From: Sulfitobacter sp. LCG007
GTDB taxonomy: Bacteria; Pseudomonadota; Alphaproteobacteria; Rhodobacterales; Rhodobacteraceae
Assembly (NCBI RefSeq): GCF_040801785.1
Contig: NZ_CP161805.1
Coordinates: 1,674,001 to 1,738,000, forward strand
Length of the DNA stretch: 64,000 nucleotides
Direction: 5' to 3'
Below, piece after piece: positions 55,162 through 63,919 of this stretch (its first letter is position 1; each line of letters begins with the position of its first letter). The notes under the pieces are model-generated. The model was not told where the DNA came from and made no database searches. It saw only the letters and a program-made list of their open reading frames with translations. Both the position numbers and the translations under genes were made by a program.

Positions 55162-56235
55162 TCAGTCCTCTTCCTCTTCGTCGACGACGAGAAGAAGATC
55201 GCCTGCCGCTTCGAGGTCGCGGATGACCTTGACGATCGCGGTCATCGCCTCTTCAACATCGGCGGGCTTGACCTTGCCACGCTCTCCCATTTCCTCGCGC
55301 AATTGTTCTGCCATGCGCTGCGACATGTTCTCGAGGATATAGTCTGCCGCCTTCTGCATGCCGGCGGCTTCCGCTCCGGCCAGCGCCGTGACGAGCACCG
55401 ACTGCTCGATATCGCGCAGGATGCGGGGAATGTCGCGCTTCGCGATCCGCTGCGGGATGTTCGCAAAGGTGAAGATCGCCTTGCGAACCTCGTCGGCCAG
55501 CGCCTTGTCGGCCTCGTCGAGCCCTTCGAGCACGTCGTCGCGCGTCACCGCGGCCGTCGAGTTGAGGATCGCGCCAAGCTTCTGCACGGGGCCATCGGTG
55601 AAGGCACGCTTCGGTTCGGAATCGAGCTGGATTGCAAGAGACATGCCGATCCTGTCCACCGCTTCGGGCGTGACCCGGCTGACCAGGCTGACCGCATAGG
55701 TGATCTTTCGCGCCTGCGGCCCCGGTATCTGGCCCAGCAATTCCGCCGCGCGCGCCACCGAGAGCTTCGACAGAAGCACCGCCGCGACCTCGATGCTTTC
55801 GCCCTGCAGGACGGGAAGCAGCTTGTCCACGCCAAGCTCCGCAATCCGCCCCCATGGATCGCCGTATCGACGTACCCCGGCCTCCTTCCGCAGACGATCG
55901 GCGGTATGCTGGGAAATCTTGCCATCAAGCGCGTCAAGCGCGCCGGCGATGCCGCCCGGAAACGACAGTCCCACGCGTTCGAGTTCTTCGGCGAATTCCT
56001 CGACGACGCTTGCAAGCGTGTCCCGGTCAATGAGACGCAATGATCCCATCTGCTTCGTGAGCTCGATCTGCAGTTCTTCAGGCAGATCCTCGAGCGGTAT
56101 GTCGGCACCTTTGTTGATCAGCAGGCGCACGACGATTGCTGCCTTCGCCTTGCGGCTGAGCCGGGCGGGAGAGGATGCGCCGCCCCCCATTCCCGGAAGG
56201 GCCGGAAACGGTGCCATCGGGACCATGTCTATCAT
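55162..56235 (-). CDS. fliG: Flagellar motor switch protein FliG (isolated copy)
   Basis: A 357-residue FliG-family protein with N-terminal, middle and C-terminal domains. Recognisable parts are LSRKAKAAIVVRLL at the start and AILNSTAAVTRDDVLEGL / FTFANIPQRIAKRD in the middle to C-terminal region. The last residues are strongly acidic. There are no flagellar neighbours, so this is either the orphan second fliG of a flagellated Rhodobacterales or a divergent relative. Whether it works in the motor cannot be told from sequence. Confidence 0.85.
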   Translation of the reverse strand: MIDMVPMAPFPALPGMGGGASSPARLSRKAKAAIVVRLLINKGADIPLEDLPEELQIELTKQMGSLRLIDRDTLASVVEEFAEELERVGLSFPGGIAGALDALDGKISQHTADRLRKEAGVRRYGDPWGRIAELGVDKLLPVLQGESIEVAAVLLSKLSVARAAELLGQIPGPQARKITYAVSLVSRVTPEAVDRIGMSLAIQLDSEPKRAFTDGPVQKLGAILNSTAAVTRDDVLEGLDEADKALADEVRKAIFTFANIPQRIAKRDIPRILRDIEQSVLVTALAGAEAAGMQKAADYILENMSQRMAEQLREEMGERGKVKPADVEEAMTAIVKVIRDLEAAGDLLLVVDEEEED

Positions 56236-56399
56236 TGCCCACCTTCCAAGCGATTTGGCTTCCTTGTCGCAGGCAAAGGTAAAAAATCCGGGAACCGTCG
56301 CGCATGTGGCGCGGGCCCGTATCAGAACCTCGTCACTCCGCCGACAAGGCGCCCGGCATCAGGCCTGGCGAAGGACATGGGGCGGTGGCGCGGACGATA

Positions 56400-56555
56400 T
56401 CAGGTGCTGACAGCGACGCAGGTGCCGGTCGCCGTGTCGTAGGCGGTACCTTCGGCACAGTTCATCACCTGCCGTTCATGTCCGATGCAGTCTGCGGCGG
56501 CCAGCAGCGGGGTCAGGGAGAGGGCAAGCGAAACGGCTAGCGTCTTGATCGTCAT
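56400..56555 (-). CDS. Small secreted peptide with three cysteines
   Basis: A 51-residue reading frame. The signal peptide (about 1-21, ending AAA-D) leaves a mature peptide of about 30 residues with cysteines at 23, 33 and 44 and the stretch CAEGTAYDTATGTC, which recalls chitin-binding-like modules. AAGGAG precedes the ATG at ideal spacing. It lies 115 bases downstream of purB in the same direction; similar small proteins beside purB in Rhodobacterales are sometimes mislabelled adenylosuccinate lyase (from memory). Function unknown. Confidence 0.7.
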   Translation of the reverse strand: MTIKTLAVSLALSLTPLLAAADCIGHERQVMNCAEGTAYDTATGTCVAVST

Positions 56556-56564
56556 GACAGGTCT

Positions 56565-56593
56565 CCTTCATCGCAGATGTTATGCGATGAAGG
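56565..56593 (-). promoter_or_regulatory. 11-bp palindrome overlapping the Shine-Dalgarno of the small peptide gene
   Basis: Perfect 11-base arms (56565-56575 and 56583-56593) flank a 7-base centre. Four bases of the AAGGAG ribosome-binding site lie in the left arm. If transcribed whole, it would hide the ribosome site. If the promoter at 56591-56618 is used, the palindrome spans the transcription start and would act as a DNA operator. Confidence 0.5.
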
Positions 56594-56618
56594 CTAGCAG
56601 TAGCTTCCCTTGGGTCAA
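56591..56618 (-). promoter_or_regulatory. Possible promoter of the small peptide gene
   Basis: On the minus strand a TTGACC (-35) is followed after 16 bases by TAGCCT (-10). The -10 match is weak. It lies between purB and the small peptide gene. Confidence 0.3.
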
Positions 56619-56670
56619 CTGAATTGCGCGTGAAGACCGCGGGGACCTCGATGAGGCCCTTCAAGACCGC

Positions 56671-57975
56671 TCAGATGCCGAAGACGCGCGCGAAGATCGT
56701 GTCCACGTGCTTGGTGTGGTAGCCGAGATCGAACTTTTCCTCGATCTCCGCCGGGCTGAGCGCTGCGGTGACTTCCGGATCCGCCAGAAGCTCGGTCTTG
56801 AAATCCTTGCCTTCTTCCCAGACCCTCATCGCGTTGCGCTGGACGAGGCGATAGGCGTCCTCGCGGCTGACGCCGGCCTGGGTCAGCGCCAGCAGCACGC
56901 GCTGCGACATGACCAGCCCGCGGAACTTGTTCATGTTCGCGAGCATGTTGTCGGGATAGACTACCAGTTTGTCGATCACGCCGGTCAGCCGCGACAAGGC
57001 GAAATCGAGCGTTATGGTCGTATCCGGCCCGATATTGCGCTCGACGGAACTGTGCGAAATGTCGCGCTCGTGCCAGAGCGCCACGTTTTCCAGCGCCGGG
57101 ACCACCGCCATGCGCACCAGACGCGCGAGGCCCGTGAGGTTCTCGGTCAGCACGGGGTTGCGCTTGTGCGGCATCGCAGACGAGCCTTTCTGGCCGGCGG
57201 AGAAGAACTCTTCCGCCTCCAGCACCTCGGTTCGCTGCATGTGACGAATCTCGATCGCGATGTTTTCCACCGAGCTCGACACCACGCCGAGGGCCGCGAA
57301 GAAGGCGGCGTGACGGTCGCGCGGGATGACTTGGGTCGAGATCGGCTCGGGCGTGAGGCCCAGCTTCTCGCAGACATGTTCCTCGACCGCGGGGTCGATA
57401 TTGGCGAATGTGCCTACCGCGCCGGATATGGCGCCCGTCGCGATCTCTTCTCGGGCGGTCTTCAGCCGGCGCAGGTTTCGGTCCATCTCGGCATAGAAGC
57501 GCGCGAAGGTCAGCCCCATGGTCGTCGGTTCGGCGTGGATTCCGTGGGAGCGCCCGATGCGCACCGTATCCTTATGCTCATAGGCACGGCGCTTGAGCGC
57601 GGCCAGAAGCGCCTCGACATCCGCGATCAGGATATCCGCCGCGCGGGTGAGCTGAACGTTGAAGCAGGTATCGAGAACGTCCGAGGAGGTCATGCCCTGA
57701 TGCACGAAGCGCGCTTCGTCCGATCCGATGTGTTCCGCCAGATGGGTCAGGAAGGCGATCACGTCATGCTTGGTCACGGCCTCGATCTCGTCGATGCGCG
57801 TCACGTCGAATTCGACGTCCTTCGCTTTCCAGACGGCATCGGCATTTGCGCGCGGGATCATCCCGATATCGGCCATCGCGTCGCAGGCATGCGCTTCGAT
57901 CTCGTACCAGATGCGGAACTTCGTTTCCGGGGACCAGATCGCGACCATGTCGGGGCGGGAGTATCGGGGGATCAT
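56671..57975 (-). CDS. purB: Adenylosuccinate lyase
   Basis: A 434-residue member of the fumarase/aspartase superfamily. The signature SSAMPHKRNP contains the flexible catalytic-loop Ser, and the catalytic His region is GRSHGIHAEPTTMG. It acts twice in purine synthesis. The ATG at 57975 gives MIPRYSRPDM, the usual N-terminus. Confidence 0.96.
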   Translation of the reverse strand: MIPRYSRPDMVAIWSPETKFRIWYEIEAHACDAMADIGMIPRANADAVWKAKDVEFDVTRIDEIEAVTKHDVIAFLTHLAEHIGSDEARFVHQGMTSSDVLDTCFNVQLTRAADILIADVEALLAALKRRAYEHKDTVRIGRSHGIHAEPTTMGLTFARFYAEMDRNLRRLKTAREEIATGAISGAVGTFANIDPAVEEHVCEKLGLTPEPISTQVIPRDRHAAFFAALGVVSSSVENIAIEIRHMQRTEVLEAEEFFSAGQKGSSAMPHKRNPVLTENLTGLARLVRMAVVPALENVALWHERDISHSSVERNIGPDTTITLDFALSRLTGVIDKLVVYPDNMLANMNKFRGLVMSQRVLLALTQAGVSREDAYRLVQRNAMRVWEEGKDFKTELLADPEVTAALSPAEIEEKFDLGYHTKHVDTIFARVFGI

Positions 57976-58142
57976 CAGAGGCTCTTGCGGTTTGGTACTG
58001 TTCGGGGCGATGGCAGGCTCTTAGACTGTCGTCCGGCGGCCCACAAGGCGGCGATGCCCGGCGCAGGGCAGCCCGGTACAGAAGGGCGCAAACGGCGCAA
58101 TGGCGGGGCAGCGCGCGGTTGAATGGAGAAGGAGGCGTCCGG

Positions 58143-58553
58143 TTGGGGCAGGCGGCACGATATCTGGCGGAGTTCGAGGGCCACTGGCGTCTCAACCGGC
58201 AGATCTTCCACAGCGACGGGCCCGATGCCGCCTTCGAGGGCGAAGCGGCATGGGTGCCCGACGGTGCGAACCTGCTTTACATCGAGACGGGTCTGCTGAG
58301 CATCGACGACGGCCCCTCGCTGAGGGCAGAGCGGCAATATCTCTGGAAACCGGATCTGAGCGTCTGGTTCACCGACGGTCGCTTCTTCCACAAGGTGCCC
58401 AGCCGGGGCGGGGAGACCGAGCACTGGTGCGACCCGGACCGCTACCGGGTACTTTACGACTTCACGGACTGGCCCAGCTTTCAGGTGGAATGGACGGTGA
58501 CGGGGCCGCGCAAGGACTATCACATGATCAGCGATTACGACCCGTGGGAGTAG
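58143..58553 (+). CDS. DUF6314 family protein
   Basis: A 136-residue soluble protein, with LAEFEGHWRLNRQI and HWCDPDRYRVLYDF...WPSFQVEW-type spacing of the DUF6314 family. Function unknown. The start is a TTG at 58143 with a perfect AAGGAGG 7 bases upstream; there is no ATG in a sensible place. It lies 70 bases before bioY in the same direction. Confidence 0.8.
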   Translation: MGQAARYLAEFEGHWRLNRQIFHSDGPDAAFEGEAAWVPDGANLLYIETGLLSIDDGPSLRAERQYLWKPDLSVWFTDGRFFHKVPSRGGETEHWCDPDRYRVLYDFTDWPSFQVEWTVTGPRKDYHMISDYDPWE

Positions 58554-58623
58554 TTTTCCTTGCGCCATGCTCGCACCTGCGGCATTGAATGAGGGCACCA
58601 GGATTTCAAGGAGTTCCGCAGCG

Positions 58624-59232
58624 ATGAGCCTCACCACATCCCCTTCCGTGCTTGCCGAGGCGGTCGGCCCCCGCAGCGGTGCGGCCCTGCGTCTCAAGCA
58701 GGCGGCACTTGTCGTTCTGGGCATCGCCGCGCTGGCCATCGCCGCCAAGATCCGGGTGCCCTTCTGGCCCGTGCCCGCGACACTGCAGACCTTCGTCGTC
58801 CTCAGCATCGGGGCTTCCTACGGGCTCCGCCTGGGCATGGTCACGCTGCTGGGATATCTGGCCGTCGGGCTCGTGGGCTTCGATGTCTTCACCTCGTCCA
58901 GCGCCCAGATCAACGGATTGACGTACATGATGGGCGCCACCGGCGGGTATCTGGTGGGTTACGTTGCCGCCGCCGCCGCCATGGGCGCGCTGGCAGCGCG
59001 GGGCTGGGACCGTTCTGTCGGCAGGATGGCCCTCGCCATGCTGATCGGCAACGCGATCGTCTACGCCTTCGGCCTGCCGTGGATGGCCCATCTGTTCCTG
59101 GCCGAGAAGGGTGCGGCCTGGGTGATGCAATGGGGCATGGTGAACTTCCTGGCCTTCGACGCCGCCAAGCTCGCGCTGGCCGCCGTCCTTTTCCCGGCGA
59201 TCTGGAAGGCCGTGGGCGACGCGCGCTCCTGA
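58624..59232 (+). CDS. bioY: Biotin transporter BioY
   Basis: A 202-residue membrane protein, the substrate-binding S component of biotin ECF-type transport. It has six hydrophobic helices and the family stretches RVPFWPVPATLQTF and MGATGGYLVGY. Solitary BioY can also work alone. AAGGAG precedes the ATG. No BioR-type box (TTATNNATAA) is visible upstream. Confidence 0.93.
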   Translation: MSLTTSPSVLAEAVGPRSGAALRLKQAALVVLGIAALAIAAKIRVPFWPVPATLQTFVVLSIGASYGLRLGMVTLLGYLAVGLVGFDVFTSSSAQINGLTYMMGATGGYLVGYVAAAAAMGALAARGWDRSVGRMALAMLIGNAIVYAFGLPWMAHLFLAEKGAAWVMQWGMVNFLAFDAAKLALAAVLFPAIWKAVGDARS

Positions 59233-59245
59233 CGCTTCGGGCCCG

Positions 59246-59280
59246 GCACCAGCCACGCCCATTGCGCGCGTGGCTGGTGT
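59246..59280. terminator. Hairpin terminator between convergent bioY and dddP
   Basis: A 12-bp stem (CACCAGCCACGC with its complement) around an ~10-base loop fills the gap between the two convergent genes. There is no T run on either side, so termination strength is uncertain. Confidence 0.55.
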
Positions 59281-60620
59281 CAGCCTCCCATCAGGGCGGC
59301 ATCCAGCGGGTAGGTGATCAGGTTCTCGTAGCCCGTCTCGGTAATCAGAACCTGATCCTCCAGCTTGATCGAGAAATCCCCGCCCTCGGGCGAAACCAGC
59401 GCCTCGACGCAAAGCATCATGCCGGGCTCCAGCGCATAGTCGTAGGCACCGGCAACGGCGGCGTCGGGGTAACTTACCAGCGGCCACTCGTCGCAAAGTC
59501 CGACGCCATGCATGAGGCAGCCGTACTTCTGCTTCTGGTACTGCGGGGCAAGCACATGGGTGCCGGCCGTCAGTTCTGGGATCGTGACGCCCGGTTTCAG
59601 CATCTCCATGTTGGCGCGGATGTGCTCGGCCCCGTGCTGCATGGCATCGATCATGTCCGCACGTGGCTTCGCCTCTCCGATCCACCATGTGCGCGAGATG
59701 TCGACGCACAGGCCGTAGCTCCCGACGAGGTCGGTGTCGAAGGCCAGGATCTCGTTCCGGCGGCAGACGCGGGGGCCGCATTCCTGAAACCAGGGGTTGG
59801 TGCGCGGGCCCGACGAAAGCAGGCGGGTCTCGATCCACTCGCCGCCCCGCCGGATGTTCTCGGCATGAAGGACGGCCCAGACGTCGTCTTCGCATGTCCT
59901 GCCGTCGCCGATATTGGCGCGGGCGAAGTCCTCCATCGCCCGCACCGAGGCCTCGCAGGCATGCACCGCGCAGCGCATCGCCCGGATCTCGTCCGGCCCC
60001 TTGATCGCGCGGGTCTTCTCGGTGACTTCCTCGCCGTCGAGAATGTCGAACCCTTGCGCCTCGAGCGCGCGCAGCCCGTGCAGCATGATCTTGTCGACCG
60101 CCAGCCGCCGGTTTCCCGCGGCATGCGCGGCCAATAGAATCCGGACCTCGTTGGCGAAGACGTCGGCCTGAACGTCCAGCCTGTCGCCCCGGTCGAAGTA
60201 GAACAGATCGGCTCCCGAGCGTTGCTCGCGCACCAGAGGGTTGAAGCGCGACAGGAACATCGCGTTCTTGTAGTCCCAGATCACCATGTATCCGTCGGCG
60301 CAAAGAAGCACCGCCCGAAACGGGTTGTGCGTGTTCCAGAGCTGCATGTTGCTGGAATCGGTGGCATATCTGATGTTGAGCGGATCGAAGAGCAGCAGTC
60401 CCGCGTAACCCCTGTCCTGTACCGCCCGGGTCAGACGCGCATGCCGGAAGGCGCGCATCGCCTTGAGGTCCGGCAGCGCCAGCCCCGCCGCGCGCCATTC
60501 TTCGAAGGCAAGCTGAGTCGGACCGATCTCGACGCGGTCCATGTCGTTGGGTGACCCGTCGCCAAGCCTTTCGCCCGCTGCGGGATCGATCTTGCGACTG
60601 TCTCGGTAATGGGTGTCCAC
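59280..60620 (-). CDS. dddP: Dimethylsulfoniopropionate lyase DddP
   Basis: A 446-residue member of the M24 peptidase fold that cleaves DMSP to dimethylsulfide and acrylate. It matches what I recall of Roseobacter DddP throughout. The metal ligands occupy Asp295, Asp297, Asp307, His371, Glu406 and Glu421, and the proposed catalytic base Asp377 is in GLCDEWP, the same numbering I recall for the Ruegeria enzyme. The GTG start at 60620 has GGGAGG 7 bases upstream and gives the usual MDTHY...RKIDP beginning. Confidence 0.94.
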   Translation of the reverse strand: MDTHYRDSRKIDPAAGERLGDGSPNDMDRVEIGPTQLAFEEWRAAGLALPDLKAMRAFRHARLTRAVQDRGYAGLLLFDPLNIRYATDSSNMQLWNTHNPFRAVLLCADGYMVIWDYKNAMFLSRFNPLVREQRSGADLFYFDRGDRLDVQADVFANEVRILLAAHAAGNRRLAVDKIMLHGLRALEAQGFDILDGEEVTEKTRAIKGPDEIRAMRCAVHACEASVRAMEDFARANIGDGRTCEDDVWAVLHAENIRRGGEWIETRLLSSGPRTNPWFQECGPRVCRRNEILAFDTDLVGSYGLCVDISRTWWIGEAKPRADMIDAMQHGAEHIRANMEMLKPGVTIPELTAGTHVLAPQYQKQKYGCLMHGVGLCDEWPLVSYPDAAVAGAYDYALEPGMMLCVEALVSPEGGDFSIKLEDQVLITETGYENLITYPLDAALMGG

Positions 60621-60829
60621 GGGCGCCTCCCGGCTTCTGCTGGGAAGTCTGCGGTCTATTCGCGCCGCACGGCCCGCGAGAAAGCGACGCCTTCCCGTGT
60701 CGTTTTTCGCCTGAGCGCCGATTCACAGGCAGCAGCGGGCCTGCCGGCGATGGACCGTTGCGGCGCATTCGGCTAGCAATCTGGGGTCGGTGGTCGCAGG
60801 GGCGCGCCGCAGCGGTCTCGGGGGACAGG

Positions 60830-61477
60830 ATGGCTTACACGGTTGATCAGCAACACGAGATCGCGGACGAGGACGCGCTGCGCAGCCTCTATCCCGCGAC
60901 GCACGAACTTGCGCGGGTGAAGTGCCTTGGCTCGCTTGACCTGCACGCCCGCGCCTTCATCGAACGCGCGCCGTTTCTCTGTCTCGGCACGCAGAACGCA
61001 CGAGGCAGCGCCGACGTGAGCCCGCGCGGAGATCCGGCGGGATTCGTGCGGGTACTCGACGACAATACCCTCGCGATTCCCGACAGGCCGGGGAACAACC
61101 GGCTCGACAGCCTGTCGAACATCCTCGCCAATCCCGCGGTTGGGCTGCTTTTCATCGTGCCGGGTTTCGACGATACGCTGCGCGTCAACGGGCGGGCGCG
61201 GCTGGTGACCGCGCCGGCACTGCTTGCGGAAATGACCGTCAACGGACGTGCCCCGACGCTTGCGATCCTCGTGGACGTGCATGAGGTATTCCTGCACTGC
61301 GCCAAGGCCTTCAGGCGCTCCCGGCTGTGGGACCCGGAGCATTTCCGGGATCGCAGGGAACTGCCCTCGCTGGCGAACATGATCCTGGACCAGACCACCG
61401 GGGCACCCGAAGATTCGCGCGAGATGGCGCGCATCGATGCGGATCTGGAAGAGGGATACCGCCGTTCGATGTACTGA
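60830..61477 (+). CDS. Pyridoxamine 5'-phosphate oxidase-family flavoprotein
   Basis: A 215-residue split-barrel flavin-binding protein. Typical blocks are FLCLGTQNARGSADVSPRGD and AIPDRPGNNRLDSLSNIL, as in the MSMEG_1061-type subfamily. The substrate is unknown. It is divergent from dddP (209-base gap), so a shared control region is possible. The ATG at 60830 is preceded by GGGGACAGG. Confidence 0.85.
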   Translation: MAYTVDQQHEIADEDALRSLYPATHELARVKCLGSLDLHARAFIERAPFLCLGTQNARGSADVSPRGDPAGFVRVLDDNTLAIPDRPGNNRLDSLSNILANPAVGLLFIVPGFDDTLRVNGRARLVTAPALLAEMTVNGRAPTLAILVDVHEVFLHCAKAFRRSRLWDPEHFRDRRELPSLANMILDQTTGAPEDSREMARIDADLEEGYRRSMY

Positions 61478-61525
61478 CGGGCCGCGCTTGGCAGAGGGCG
61501 GGCGGCAGGAAGACGTGCGGCCCGT

Positions 61526-61918
61526 TTACCCTTCCAGCGCGGCGATCACCCGTATTTCGACCACGGCGCCATCACGCCTCAGCCCGGCGACCTCGACCGC
61601 CGTCCAAGCAGGGTAGGGCGCCGATACATACTCGGCACGCACTGCGCTGAACCGGTCGAAATGGTCGCGAAGTCCGACGTGATAGCTGGTCATCTCGACG
61701 ATGGCCGAGAAATCGAGATCCGCCTCCCTCAGGACCGCCCCGATCTTTTGAAAGGCCTGGTGAAACTGGAGATCGAGGTCGTCGGGCATGCTGCCGTCCG
61801 GCCCGCTCCCGGTCATGCCGGTCAGGAAGACGTGGCCGCCGGAGGCGACACCGGGGGACATGCGCATCTGCGCCGATATCGCCCGCGAGGGTTCGGGAAT
61901 GAGTGCTCTGGGGGGCAT
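61526..61918 (-). CDS. RidA family protein
   Basis: A 130-residue RidA/YjgF/UK114-fold protein with FLTGMTG, VEMTSYHV and the C-terminal VEVAGLRRDGAVVEIRVIA pattern. RidA removes reactive 2-aminoacrylate. The conserved Arg region (usually IEA/R105) reads EIRVIAAL here, so the deaminase function is probable but not certain. Confidence 0.85.
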   Translation of the reverse strand: MPPRALIPEPSRAISAQMRMSPGVASGGHVFLTGMTGSGPDGSMPDDLDLQFHQAFQKIGAVLREADLDFSAIVEMTSYHVGLRDHFDRFSAVRAEYVSAPYPAWTAVEVAGLRRDGAVVEIRVIAALEG

Positions 61919-62007
61919 TTTCCCTCTCTGTTCTGGTGTGGGCGTGCAACCAGGGGCAGGTCGCTGCGAACCATGCCCCTAGCGCGAAAGCGGTCGCGCT
62001 CCCGCGG

Positions 62008-62811
62008 CTACCCGTCGATTTGGGCGCCCATGATGGCGATGGCCTGCTGGTAGACCGTCGCGGCGTTCCACTCGCTCAGTACCGCGAAGTTCGGCTGGCC
62101 TTCCTGGTAGCCCTGTCCCGGACGCCAGCCCTTGGAGCGCAGATAGTTCGCCGTCGATGCCAGCGCGTCCACGGCGTTGTAGAAATCCACCTGCCCGTCG
62201 CCGTTCGCATCAACGCCGTAGCGCATGGCATTGCCGGGCAAGAACTGCGTATGACCCAGCTCGCCATGCATCGCGCCACGGGTCGTGCCCGAAATCGACC
62301 CGCGATCGACAAGCAACAGCGCGCCGATCGCATGGGGCTGGAAGAAGTCCGAGCGCCTGCAATCATAGGTCAGCGTGGTGATGGCCGACACAACGGGCGT
62401 GTCGCCCATGAAGCCGCCGAAGGCCGTCTCCATTCCCCAGATCGCGATCAGGACACCCGCGGGCACTCCGTACTGCGCCTCAAGCGAGTCAAAGAGCTGG
62501 GCGTTCGAGGCCCTTTTCTTCTTTCCCTGGGCGACGATGGTCGCCGACCCGCGCAGCTGCATGAATTTCTGCAGCGGATACTTGAAGGATTTCTGGTTGC
62601 GGTCGGCGTTGATCGTCGCCTGACTGTACTGGGCCGAGGCGAGGGCCTGCAGGCCGCGCTGTCCCACGCCCGCACGCTGCGCCTCGCTTGCAAATTGCGT
62701 TTTCCAGGCATTGAAACCGCTGGCGTTGTTTCCGCAGGTCGCGGAGGAGGCTTGTCCTGAAAGTGCTGCGAGTACGGTTGCAGCGATAATGGTACGGAAG
62801 GTCGGTGGCAT
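62008..62811 (-). CDS. Lytic murein transglycosylase (MltB-type)
   Basis: A 267-residue periplasmic enzyme. The signal peptide covers about 1-22. The catalytic Glu lies in WGMETAFGGFMGD. A Ca-binding-like loop VDANGDGQVDFYN follows LGHTQFLPGNAMRYG. It cleaves glycan strands forming anhydromuramic ends. It is shorter than E. coli MltB and has no lipobox. Confidence 0.9.
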   Translation of the reverse strand: MPPTFRTIIAATVLAALSGQASSATCGNNASGFNAWKTQFASEAQRAGVGQRGLQALASAQYSQATINADRNQKSFKYPLQKFMQLRGSATIVAQGKKKRASNAQLFDSLEAQYGVPAGVLIAIWGMETAFGGFMGDTPVVSAITTLTYDCRRSDFFQPHAIGALLLVDRGSISGTTRGAMHGELGHTQFLPGNAMRYGVDANGDGQVDFYNAVDALASTANYLRSKGWRPGQGYQEGQPNFAVLSEWNAATVYQQAIAIMGAQIDG

Positions 62812-63022
62812 GGAGTGCCCTCATGAACTGGCAATGGGGCGACTATGCCCTGACTGTCACCATGGCGTAAACCGGCAAGTGGGAGAACGCAGCGCTGGTC
62901 GCGTTCCTGTTACCGGGCGGAAAGATATCACGCTCGGGTTCCCGGAACCGGACATGCTGCCCGGCGCTGCAAAGGTGACGGACGGCTGCCGCGACAGGGA
63001 TCCTGCCTGCTCCCGCGCCGGT

Positions 63023-63919
63023 TCAGCGAAGCTTGCGTGCCAGATGCTCGCGCAGGTCGTTCAGATCCGCCATGAACTGTGACCGGGGCATTTCGGCCCG
63101 GGCGCTGTGCGCCGAAGCGGTCCCGGCGCTCTTGCCGTCCAGCCAGACCTCGATCAGGCCCCGCGACCCGTTCGCATCTTCGCTGAAATTGCGCGCCTCG
63201 ACGCCCAGCACCTGGCCGATCGCCTCCGAAAGCGCGGCGTCCTCGGCGGCGTAGTAGCGCAGGTGCGGAGTCGAGATGTTCAACCGGACGCGCTGCGTGC
63301 TGGCGATGCGGAACCCCGTCGCCTCGAGCGCTGACAGATTGCGTTCGACCACCGCTTCCGGAACGCCCTGCGGGGCGTAGAGGCGCAGGGCGATATCGTC
63401 CGGATTGCCGCCTGCGGCGGCGAAGGCGCTCGAGAGGGTGGGCTCATCGGTTTCCGCCGACGGCGTCGCATCGCCGCCCAGCTGCGCTGCGCGCGGATTG
63501 CCCTGCACTTCAGGTCCGGCCTCATCCAGCGGAGGCCATGGCGTGTTCGTCCGGGCCGCAAGCGCGCGTGCGAGCTCCGCCACGGCCGGGTCCGGCAGGG
63601 CCTTCTTCGGCAGGGCGTCGGACGGCGTGTTTTCCATGGTCGGTTCCACTCCGCCGCGCGCCTGCGCGACCGCCTCTGCATTTCCGGCGAGCGGCATCTC
63701 GAGCACGGGCGGTCGTCTCATGAGCAGGGGGGCCGGCGGGGCTGAATCTGCCTGCACCCGCGAGGGCGGGGCCGGGGACTGCGGTCCGAGCGCCTGCACG
63801 AGACCAAGCCCCGCGGCAAAGCCGATTCCGATGAACAGACAGCAGAACATCAGCGTCAGCGCCTTGAGCATCACGCCTGGCCACCTCGGGCGGTCGGGAA
63901 ACATGCCCGCAGTCTGCAT
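63023..63919 (-). CDS. Membrane-anchored protein of unknown function
   Basis: About 298 residues from the ATG at 63919; ATGs at 63904 and 63871 are also possible, and the frame stays open to the window edge. One N-terminal membrane helix (near LMFCCLFIGIGFAAGLGL) is followed by a Pro/Ala-rich linker and a C-terminal periplasmic alpha/beta domain of about 130 residues (DIALRLYAPQGVPEAVVERN to LDGKS). That part resembles a LytR-C or SPOR-like fold, but I do not recognise a family. Function unknown. Confidence 0.6.
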   Translation of the reverse strand: MQTAGMFPDRPRWPGVMLKALTLMFCCLFIGIGFAAGLGLVQALGPQSPAPPSRVQADSAPPAPLLMRRPPVLEMPLAGNAEAVAQARGGVEPTMENTPSDALPKKALPDPAVAELARALAARTNTPWPPLDEAGPEVQGNPRAAQLGGDATPSAETDEPTLSSAFAAAGGNPDDIALRLYAPQGVPEAVVERNLSALEATGFRIASTQRVRLNISTPHLRYYAAEDAALSEAIGQVLGVEARNFSEDANGSRGLIEVWLDGKSAGTASAHSARAEMPRSQFMADLNDLREHLARKLR

